Shown here: positions 44,965 to 60,400 of the stretch, piece by piece | Layout of the letters: each line of letters begins with the position of its first letter | Numbering within the stretch: position 1 is the stretch's first letter | NCBI RefSeq assembly: GCF_963576615.1 | Contig: NC_088711.1 | Coordinates: 60,926,248-60,990,247 of the forward strand | Reading direction: 5' to 3' | Length of the DNA stretch: 64,000 nucleotides | Source of the DNA: Watersipora subatra | Lineage: Eukaryota; Bryozoa; Gymnolaemata; Cheilostomatida; Watersiporidae | The notes under the pieces: model-generated | What the model was told of the DNA's origin: nothing | Database searches by the model: none | The model's input: only the letters and a program-made list of their open reading frames with translations | Position numbers and translations under genes: made by a program

Positions 44965-46680
44965 TATAAGTAATATCCCATAATTCCAAACAGCTGGTAG
45001 TGATATTACGGTTCGACTCAGTTATGAGTTGTTTTTCTAGCATTGAACTGGAGCATTTTGAATTGGTACTAACTGTGAGTCAGAGTATCTATATACAGGT
45101 AGTAATTGTTTCATTATGGTACAATATACGCGCTTTTATATGTATTCTAAAGTGTAGTGATTTATTTGTATCCAAACCTGTGTTACCTCTATGAACCGTG
45201 TGAGACGCTATGTTCGCTTCATCATAGTCATGTTGCTACTTTTGCATGATTCGTTGTAATATTGTATATTTTTACTGTTTTCATGTTTGCTAAGAGCTAT
45301 AACGCATTTTTGTCACATTTTAGAAAAAATAACTTAGTTTTTCATACCTTATCATACGCATGGTGTACTCATTTTATCATTATCACAGCTGTTTGCTTTA
45401 CTACCAACTCGAAGTTGGCAGGTCTGTCTATCTTACTTTGATAGAAAGACCTGTCAACCATGATAAATGGTCAGCCCAATGTAGTTGTTTGATTTACCCT
45501 TGTTTTTTAGACTAACTGAAATTGATGGGAGGGCAAGAAGTACAAACACACATAAATGAGGTCCGAGTCGAGCAGTGATGCTACAGTTGCTTAACTGTAC
45601 TGGAGTTATCCCATGACCGATAACCAAGGTGCTACGACTCCCAGCTCTCTGACAACATGAGATTGTACATTTTTATATTGGAGCATTTATTCTAACTCGC
45701 TAGTCAGGCAGTTAGTGAAACTGTCAAAGCTGACATTGTTTCTGCTGAGTAGGAGGACCGCAAGTTCTTTTCGATTTGATACACTCGACAAGAATAATAT
45801 ATTTATTAACATTCCGGTCAACCATTACTCATATGCTAAATGCGGTTAAGCTATTTAAATTTCCATTTATATGCTATTCTATATGTCAGTGGGTTCAGAT
45901 GCAGCTTCTATATTTGCAACTAGAATTCATATATTTTGTTCAGCTTCATGTTTATGCAAGTTTATGTTTATCTCTTTCTATACATAAGATAGAAGTATTA
46001 CGACACTGATGATATAATTATACTTTTAACATTGTAGAAGCCATCAATGCTTTTCAAGAGATTTGCTCTGGCATGCTGCAAACTTGCAACATTTTAATTG
46101 CAAGCCCAAGACATGAGCAGACAACTTCTTGCTTCTTGACTATTTGGGGTTTTGTTTAGTGAGACGAGTTTTGTAGGGTCCATTTGGCTCTGGCAAACCT
46201 AGTTTAATAGCATATGCAGGAGGCTATAATTTGGCTGAAAAAATATCTCATTACATCTGTCACCACATAACCCGTTGAGGTGATTTTATCAGCTGGTGAA
46301 TCGAGTGCCTTTTTCATTGACTTCTAAACGTTGCTGAATATGACATTGAACTGTGTACAGCATATGTAATAAGTGCAACTTGTTCAACTAGATTAATTTG
46401 TCCTTTCTTAGTTACATCACAGGCAAAGGTGAAAATGAACAAACTGTAAAAGTTGGCAGTTTTTGAAGTGCTGGTTTTCTGGTAACTACAGTTCAGTGTA
46501 CATGTACTTTGATAAAAAATAGTGGACATTTAGAGCATTGTAAACCGTAAAACATACATTCTCTTTATATTCCATAAATAATTCCACGCTATCGTCCATA
46601 AACCCACCCTAACACATTCAAGTACGCTAGAAAAGTACTAAATGGGAGAGACAGACACACAAGAAGAATGTCAACTTCTG
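44965..46680. other. Intergenic stretch between HIP1 and NDUFS8
   Basis: AT-rich, with a short hairpin at about 45419-45457 (ggcaggtctgtctatc and its near complement). It may hold the HIP1 3' UTR. A candidate terminal exon at 46038 (acceptor attgtag, 19 codons to TAA) is possible but unsupported. Confidence 0.5.
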
Positions 46681-50892
<4,212 letters not shown>

Positions 50893-51342
50893 ATTGTCCT
50901 TCACTTTGTGGAGATAGTGGCAAACTTAAGTTGTCGGTATAGCGTGTGCGGGTGTGAGTTCTATCGTACAATCTCTCGGTCGTCAAACTAGGCCGCGCGG
51001 TTCTATTCAGTGTCGTTTAGGGCAGTGTCGTATAAGGACACTATACGACACTGGTTTAGGGACCTCTAAACGACACTGGTTCTATTTGGCAATAGACGGT
51101 TCATGGCTTGCCATCTACATAAACGATTCCCGCAAAGACATAAATACATTGTTGCAATGTCTAATCGCGCTGCTAATGATAATAATGCGCTCAGAACGCT
51201 CGATCTATAGATGAAGTTGTTCACTTGCTATATAGAACGATTTCAAGGTCAAAGTTGCACGCTCTCGGCAGCATTCGCGCTAAATAGCCCGTCCATATTT
51301 TTGTTTATTCTGTTAAAAGAGTACAATTCGTAACATCATATT
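50893..51342. promoter_or_regulatory. Putative bidirectional promoter between NDUFS8 and the DCTPP1-like gene
   Basis: The two start codons lie 450 bases apart in divergent orientation. The interval has no clear TATA box in the expected place, but holds a nested palindrome at 51008-51078 built from four copies of a CAGTGTCGT-type motif. Divergent housekeeping genes this close commonly share a promoter; that it does so here is inferred from spacing alone. Confidence 0.55.
51008..51078. repeat. Nested perfect palindrome in the shared promoter
   Basis: The outer 13-base arms (51008-51020 and 51066-51078) and the inner 12-base arms (51023-51034 and 51042-51053) are each perfect inverted repeats starting CAGTGTCGT. 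Together they give four copies of the motif in two orientations and a possible long hairpin. Confidence 0.8.
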
Positions 51343-51449
51343 ATGAGTGCTGAGCAAAAATCAGAATCTCCAGCAGTAAACGCATGTACTGCAAACCAAG
51401 GGACAGAGTGTACATTTAACTTCAGTTCCGACCTCAGCTTTGAACAACT
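51343..51449 (+). CDS. DCTPP1-like exon 1
   Basis: The ATG at 51343 opens MSAEQKSESPAVNACTANQG and continues to FNFSSDLSFEQ, ending two bases into a codon before gtaagt. The family-like FSF...LE motif and the phase match to exon 2 at 62468 link it to the distant exons. Confidence 0.8.
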
Positions 51450-54400
51450 GTAAGTGCTATTTTATTAGCGAAATGCTTGGACTCCTCACTTATTTTTATT
51501 TTGTTAAAATGTAATGACATTAACTGAAGCTAAAAATTTACCATGAGCACCCCATTTTATGGGTTTTGTGAACGACTTTCAAATTAGTTGAAAATGTTGA
51601 AATACTTTAAGTCTCAAATTTTGGTGATTGTTCTCGAAATTTTCGCCGTCTTCTCTCATTCTAAGTAAAACAAACTCAAGACCTCGTGCCAGGCAAAGAA
51701 GCGGTATCATCAAAATTTGGAAGAACCAAAAACTAAAATATTTCTTGCACCAAAATGGTTATGAAGCAGACCTGCTCATGTTTAGCAGTTTTAGCTAAAA
51801 CTAAGTGAGTCTGCTAAGGAAGTAAGTCTGATTGTTTGCGATTACTGCTAGGAAACCTGCTGAGTCAGACGCTCTAGTACAGTAGACCCCTATCATACGA
51901 GGATCGTAAGGCGAAAATGGCGTGTGGAGGAGTTTAATAACTTATAGTAATTATCTAATGCAAACCCCCTCCCCTTGGTGAAAACATCACAAATTTATAC
52001 AGCGTATGGACTGTACGGGAAGGTGGGGGAGGTTGAGCCACATTTTCTATTTTTTAAGTTAATTTTTAAACTATTGAAACTATTCTCACAAAAATTTGAG
52101 ATTAGTGTACCCCACAATGTTTAGCAGCAGTGCGTCAAAGAAAAAAACCTGTAAAATAATGCTTATGGTTTTTACAATGATTTTAGTAAAGGTCTTCCCC
52201 TGGCTCTACCTGCCCCACACTTGGGGCAGGTAGAGCCATTCAATAATTTGTTATGGGGCAGGTTGAGCCACTCACATAAGTGTAACCAAACAGCTGCAAA
52301 CTTTAAATGATCCTGGAAAAGCACCTTATGCTGTCAATACAACAAGGTTGCTTATTACTAACATATTATTTTGGTAAATATTTTTAAAATATTGATAAAA
52401 AACTATTGTTACAGGATTAAAATATAATTTGTGTTAGAACTAGACTAAAATATTGCTATGTAATCACTTAACAAATGTTTGTTTGGAACTTTGCAATCAG
52501 TCATTTATTGAACATTGAAGCAACCAATATCTACTGAAAACATAACCTTGCTCACTAGTCGACTGGTTCTACCAACTCTAATAGGATTACCCAAGTCCAT
52601 AACAATATTCTCTTTTCCAATGTTCTCATCCATGTCCTGTTTCTCAGGGTAGATAAAAAAGGCCGCACTACCACTAGCTTTACGCATAAAGTTTATTTTG
52701 TACAGGTTGTTTTCTACACCGATAATAGCTCGACATAGTAGGTTTGAGTTTTTCTCCGGGTGGCATATTTCACTAGTACATGACTGTTTATAGTTAGTGT
52801 TTCCTTTGTCAGTTGAGTAGCTATATCATGAACTAGCTCGTCATCCATGCTGTCACTGTCTGTATCTAACATCTTTTTTGCTAGTTCTTCTGATGTTGAT
52901 TCATGCCTTTGTTCTGTGATCTCGCCTTCGATAGAATTTTGTTTCTTCCTAATTTTCTGTTTATCAGAACCCCTCCTCTAGTCTGATTTTTTTCGGGGGT
53001 GTCAGTCAGTATTGCAGACCTTGTCTTTTTTTTCTTTTACATCTAGATCGATTTCCGAGTCCTGCGGTAGGCAGAGGCATAATTTGTTGGTGTATGACTT
53101 TTCTCTTAGAAGCTGAAGCCTGAATAGGAGTGTACTCTTGAGCGGAAGTAGTTTGTAGCATATCATTATTAGTAACAGTAGCAGAGTCTCATGAAGACAC
53201 TCGGAAATATGAAAAAAGGTGGTATGTAATTTCCATCTGCACTTATTGCTCAGCACAAAGTAGAAAGTTCGCCACGCTCATGGGATGCAACGGCTCCAAC
53301 CTGTTTTTTACCCTTAGAGCTAATCACTTCAGCAAGCACCTGGACAGTTGCAATACCCACTTCATCTAGATTATATATCTCCCAATTGGTTTGGGGGCAG
53401 GTTGAGCCTGGCTCAACCTGCCCCCAAGCCAATTGGCTCAACCTGCCCCTTATGCTCATGTTGAATTCAAATGCCAAAATAAATAAATATCTTTGGAAGT
53501 CATTGGTAATTTAAGAAGAAATTAACATAAACATGCTGCTTCTAAATATATGTTAATGAGAAGATTGTAAACAAAAATGGGAAAAAAATACAGTCGGTTG
53601 ATTATGGTAGATGAGAATTACTTTTTAGGGTGTTTTCCACTATTTTAGAAATATTTCATTTACCATGCATCTAATGCAATTGCCAATGATTTTGAAATGG
53701 CTGACATTGAGCGTTGACCTTCTGGAAAAGAACACAACTTTTAATGTGTAATAGTTTTCAAAAAAATCACTATGGCTCAACCTGTCCTCCGGCTCAACCT
53801 ACCCCACTCTCCCCTACATATTAAAATTTGGCAATGAAATAGAATAGTAACTTTAGTACTTATAGCTACTTATTCAGTGGTTATGTTCTGCAATAAAATG
53901 CAACATTAATGTGTACAGCACTGCATAAAGTTCGCACCTTCGATACAGACGTAGTTGGCTGCCCCTGTGTGAGAATGATTTGGCAATGTGTTTGGTACAC
54001 TGGACTTTTTTGATGCTACGTAACATGAACTTTTAATTTACCCTACTTGAATTCAGCTTATTAAACACACATATTTAAAGCTAAGTTATAATACTTTACT
54101 ATACTTTAATTTTGTCATCTTAATTTTTTATTACCTGTTTCCAGTTTGGCGCTTTTCACCTTGCTTCCGTTATAACTTTTAGCCCACCTTATTGAAACTT
54201 TTTTCAAACTAATTTGACAAGATAGTTTGAGCGATGCTGGTAAAATTAGAGTCTTGGCGAGAAATGTTGGCGTCGTATGGTGCCATAGGCCTAATGAGGG
54301 ACTGAAAAAACTTAAGTGTTTTACATCATCAGGCAGAAAAACCATAAAACACGAATGTCGTAGTCCGGGGATCTGCTGTATTATGGTCATGGAGGTTTGA

Positions 54401-57400
54401 CTGAGTAGCAAAGATGTTATCAAAGTGTTCAGCAAAGCATAAATAAATGCCATTAATTAAGTTTTTAAAATGAGATTAATATGGGCCACGTTCCCGCTAT
54501 CCTTTAAAGGTACTAGACCCAGGAAATCCCTGGCCTCGGTAATCCCCTCTCTACTCTTCAATATCAAGATAAAACGCACAGATTTTCTCTAAACCATTTT
54601 TATTTTATTAATTTGCTTTATCAAATGAGAATCCTAAACTTCACGTGCATAGTCTAACAAAGGCCTACACAGGGGGATGAGGGTCATGTATCATGCATTT
54701 TTTGGGGCTGAATATAATACATTTTTACTAATCCTAATCTCCGACAAGCCCCAGATGTAATCTTTTTGGTGTGCGCATCCCAGGATAGATGGTTTGAAGT
54801 TTCTCTGAAGTAGTTACCGTCTTTCATAAATTCCATTTATCCTATCAAAAAGAACATCTTCTCATCATTATAGCTAGGCAAAATTCTCAAGTTGAAGCAA
54901 AGGCCTTTGAAAAAAGAAAGATTTTTGATAAATCATCTTCCATGTCAGTGAGATGCAGAAAATTTAAGCCGATTGTACTGAAATACAGTGGTCCCTCGCT
55001 ACTTCGTTATACATTGTTTACAGCTCTGATTGTCGCAGCTCTATTGGGTATGACAAGCGGAATCAACATATGTTTTGCAAGATTTGGAAGACAACTGCGG
55101 CTGAACTGATTTCTTAGTATTTGAGGCTGTAATGGTGAAGGTTATTCATTTTTGGCTTCAAAATCTTGTAGCCTTTTTCGTATGATTGGAAAAATGAACA
55201 AACAGATCAGTCTAAAACGTTGTTTTCAAGTTAAGTACTACAAAGAAGCAAATCGCTTGATTATAGGTTATATTTGTATGTGCACAAACTGGCTCATAAC
55301 ATATCGACTATGGTTGATGTCACGTGTTTAAAATAGAGGTTTGATGCAACTTCATTTTTTTCATTTTTGGTGCTCACTCCCTGTCTCCAACCCTTCTCAT
55401 TAACTACCATCACTTCGGAATCAGTAGATTTGGTTTTCTGTTATTTTTATTGTGTTACTAGCTAAACGCCCGATGTTGCACCGGTACAAAGAAGTTCTTG
55501 CACAAAAAATTTACTTTCAACCTACATATATACAACATTTACTATTTTAGCTGCCAGATGAAGCTGCTTCTTCATTTCTTTGTACTGGGATTATTTCTGA
55601 GTTCTGTGTTTATTTGTTTGTAATTCATGCTGTACTGGCTGCAGTGCCTATTACAGCTCTATACTGATTGCAAGTCATGTTGGCCATGTGAATTTAAGCA
55701 TTTTTCTCTATGCATGGGCACATATTTTGCTTCAGTTATGGCTTTATGCATAACACTAGGTGAAGTCTTAAGGTCCTGCCACACGTAACGAATTATTCGT
55801 TCATTCTGACCGAATTCACGAGTTTCACAGAATTCACAGATTGATTCGGCCGAATATCCCATAATCGTCTGAGCTGTGCATGCACACCGAATTCGTCAAC
55901 GAAACGCTTCTAATTGGCTAACCAATTTTTTTAGCGAGCACGACTCTAGTAGCTTTGACAAGTAGTATAGTCCAAGACACGTACGACGACACGCAATAAA
56001 AGTATCACCGCGATATGACTTTATACATACGATGCAACTGCCTATATGCGCTATTGTTGGTTCTCTCTCGTTGGTTAACCATGGCAGGAACTTCTCATCG
56101 TGTATCCAATAATTTCTTTTAAATTTTTTAGTAGCTATAAATTGTTTCTTTTTCAATAATAATTTCTTTTTATGCAGCAAAAGCTCCGTCGTAAAAATAG
56201 TCGCTATCTCTAGCGCATATAGGCAGTTGCATCGTATGTATAAAGTCATATCGCGGTGATATTTTTATTGCGTGTCGTCGTACGTGTCTTGGACTATACC
56301 ACTTGTCAAAGCTACTAGAGTCATGCTCGCTAAAAAAATTGGTTAGCCAATTAGAAGCGTTTCGTTGACGAATTCGGTGTGCATGCACAGCTCAGACGAT
56401 TATGGGATATTCGGCCGAATCAATCTGTGAATTCTGTGAAACTCGTGAACTCGGTCAGAATGAACGAATAATTCGTTATGTGTGGCCGGACCTTTAAGCA
56501 AGAAGCCATAAAATATTGGTAGGTATTATAAGTATGTGAACATTTTATTCCATAATATAGCCAGTTCTACAGCGTAGTGTACTGGATAAATTCCTTTCTG
56601 CAGAACTGGAGGCTTTGAGTTAAAATCCATCGCAAAACGGATTATACATTCCTAAAATTTTATAGCAATAACTGGACTCGTGCGGCAGACAGAATACAGA
56701 CAAGCACTGAGATTAATATATATACAGTCAAACACGGATAACTCGCCCTCGGATAGCTCGAACACATGGTTAACTCGAACGGTTTCTTTGGTCCATTCCC
56801 ACGTAATGATAAATTGCTTTAGATAACTCAACCTCAATTCTGTTAACTCGAACAGTTTTTTGCCCAACGGCTACCGAGACGGTTATTATCGCTTTAAAAA
56901 ATCACTTTATTCCAAGCCATAGAGGTAAACCTCAACTTTTCGTAATTCATAGGCGTCGTTATTACCACCATCGGCAAAATATTTTTGTCAACGACTTTTC
57001 TAAAGGTTTGGTAAAATTTGATTTTTACCACACATCCGCCTAGCGATGGCCCTTCGGAAGCAAGGAAAAGTGAGGTAACCTTCGCATAAACTTCAAGAAA
57101 AATCGGCAAAATTGATCTTGGTTAAAACGCTCAAAAGAAAAAGATGTCTTTTTTTCTGAGCATTTCAACAACGATCAAGTTTTGCCAATTTTAATCTAAA
57201 ATACGTCCTGGCAATAAGATCACCTCGAACAACAAACCAATCTCAAGTGATAGAAAAATCTCTACTTTTTGATAAAAAAGTTTTAAACTTTGCATTAGAA
57301 GCATTTAATTTGAAACAAGCCATTTATGCTTTTGATTTATATTATAGTTTGTATATATATGTACATGTATCTACTAATAAATAAATAAATACATGGACTT

Positions 57401-60400
57401 GTGACAGTGCTCTGATAACTTGAATGCTCTGATAACTCGAACACTTTCGCTCGGTCCCGTGAAGTTCGAGTTATCCATGTTTGACTGTAGATGAATCATA
57501 GTGGTGGTTCTGGTTTCAAATAAGTGGTGATAATTATATTGAGTTGAATATATACCATCTCTTGTTATTGAAGTTAAGTCAATATTGTTGTCTTTCTGTA
57601 AGATATTCAGTCCCAATATTTGCAGCATACAACTCAAAGTTCGCTTCTAAATACTTGAAAATTGCATGTTTCAAGTGTCACCCAAACTTGTGCATTCGGA
57701 GTTTACAAGTTAAAGAGACTAGCATAGCGATTGGCATCGGGCCAGAAGCTGTTAGCTAGCCTTACGAATTGGTTGGAAACATCTACCCATGAACATTTTA
57801 CTACTACCTGTATGGTTTGTCATACTATTGATGAGTGAACCCGCATTATTCTCATCAGGAATTAACAAGAAGATATGAAACAGGTAAAAATACATCTTGA
57901 GCATTACGATTTTAAAAATAGCTTTTTATTACATATAAGCAGTTTCGTTGGTGATAAATGCCTCTCTATATGGCAGGCAATAAACTAGGAGTTAGTCTAA
58001 GTAGACCCAAACCAAGGGACTAGCAAGCTCAAATACTCATTATGGAGACATCTGACGCAGCAGGTTATGGTGAGCCATCTCAGCAATGCAATGCTGCCTT
58101 TTCTCTTGGAGATCTTAAGAGAGAAGAAGAGATCCTCATCTCACTTTACTCAAAGGTAATACTTTTGTCTTGCTTTTTGAGTCGAACCTCGATATACAAT
58201 CACTTTAACATTAACCTTATCTGTCGTGTGATATACAGCTTGAGCGAGTGTTTAACTCAACATCTAAGCCTCTGAGGTAATTTCACACACAAGCTGTCTG
58301 AGTTCTTCAAAATAGCAGTCTTGTAAATATCTGTTCGCGAAGTTCTCATTTACATTGTTTGACTCTGTTGTTGGAGTAACATTAAACAGGTCTTCATACC
58401 TTTTATAATTGGAAAGTTGCCGATCCCACTAAGTTCAGTGATCATGGTACAATGGTGAAAAAAGGGACAAGGCAATGCTTTCCTTACAATTGAAGCGTGA
58501 GGCTATAAAAAAACTGGAGCAAACATGTCACTTTTGGAAAAAAAATTCTGTAGTTATCAAGTTGAAGAATGAAAAATAATGCAAAGAAAACAAAACCTGA
58601 AATTAGTAAAACTGGAGAATGTACAGTAAATAAAGCATATTATATATGAAGGCAAAAAATTTCGATAATGCATTAATTTAAGCTCACATATATAGTCACA
58701 GTCTCCTTGTGCGTAGGCTGCACTCTGACCATCTCTGTTATCACCAACTTTACACCGTAAAAGCGAAGAGACAATAAAAAATTTTTTTATTGATTTTTAC
58801 TTGATCGGTTTGGTTTTTTGCAAGAATTTCAGTTTTTTATATTTAATGCAATGTTATAAACTGTATATTTATATGAAATATTTATCACTGACTTTGGTCC
58901 ACAGAATGATTTAAAGGAAGGGGTAGTATAATATTATAAGAATTTCTGCCTCAACAAGGGATGGTTTTGGCATATGAAATAAATATTTTAATGAACTAAC
59001 CTGAGATTTAATTGCACTAGTATTCACCTTGGCTCATATTTATTCAAATAAAGTTTTGGTTCAAACAGCAGTTGGTTACAATTTCTCTTCAGTCAATTAC
59101 TTCTTTGACTGTGTTGCTTTATGAGATATAGTCATTAATTTTTGTAACTTGTGAAAACTTCCTCTAAATAATCTTAAAATCAAAACTGCAGAATCCTAAC
59201 TATCCAATTATTGATTAGCTTATTCCCAATTTACTATATTTATTTGCAGATGAAGGACCAGTTACACAAACTAGAAGTTGAGGAACTAGAGCTCAAGCAG
59301 AAAATAAGAAGGAAGGAGTTAAATGAAGCAACTGGGGAGTTGTATCCTCCTCAATCAGCCTCAAACTCTGACACTGATGCTGAAGATTTTCAGCCATATA
59401 AAGGTATATGTGTCATGATCACAGAAACCATGGTTAAGTCGAGATTATAAGATCTAGAGTTATCTGCATTAACAGAAGGAGAAAATTCTCACAATTATTT
59501 TGCAAAAAAAATTTTGATTCTAGCTTAATTACAACAGATTTTATGGTCAATAAACTGAATGCATGTTTACCATCAGTGCGAAAACCTAGTTCCGAGAAAA
59601 CTGGTGTTAAAGTCTGAGAAACGAAAACCGATGCACAGTTTTGTTTGCATTTCAAAACGTCATAGCAACCAATATTAAGAGGTTGTGATATTTATCTAGG
59701 TTTCTGTATTTATATCAAAAAATTATGCTGAATTTAAAAATCTAAACAGATTTTGGCTGGTTGTCATAGAAATGGCTGTATATCTATAAGAAAATGTATT
59801 ACCTAATTTTGCAGATATTAAAAACGGCTTGGCAGTGCTGCGATATTGAGCACAACCGTAGTATGATCAACAAAATGTTAAAAAATAATAATAGCAGTAA
59901 CATATTGCACATCATTGGTCACTTCATACTTTGATCTTGCAAATTCGAATAATTTTTCTTATAATCAAATCTTATAAAATCGAATAATTATTCTTATAAT
60001 TAAATATTGTAAAAATCTTATATGAATGGTTAAGAATATATCATGGTCATTCCCTTTACTTACACTGCTTTTGGCATCAGTTGGACTACCAAAGTACTCA
60101 TTATAAGTGTCCAAAATGTCAGAATTATCCCTCAAATCGGCAAAAAAGAAACGATTACGTTTTTCGGACGCCATTTATCAGTACTTCCTGTTTAGCATAG
60201 CAACGGTTTTAAGGGGTTTTTCCGAGGTTTTAAGATATTTATTATCTAAACTGACTTCAGATTCAGAAAGATCACTCTTTGATTAGTCCAGAAGCATGTG
60301 TTATCAAAATCCTTACCAAAATTATAAATTCAGTTAGTGGAACTTTAAAGTCGAATAACTCAACTTCGTGATTTGCGACTTAACCATGGTTTCTGTGACC

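Noticed and set aside
46038..46097. HIP1 terminal exon (19 codons to TAA after attgtag)
   Set aside because: The phase is compatible, but there is no conserved sequence and short frames like this are frequent; left as a possibility only.
55896..56388. Open frames of 72-117 codons on the - strand
   Set aside because: They arise from the inverted arms of the fold-back MITE; the two frames are mirror products of the same sequence.
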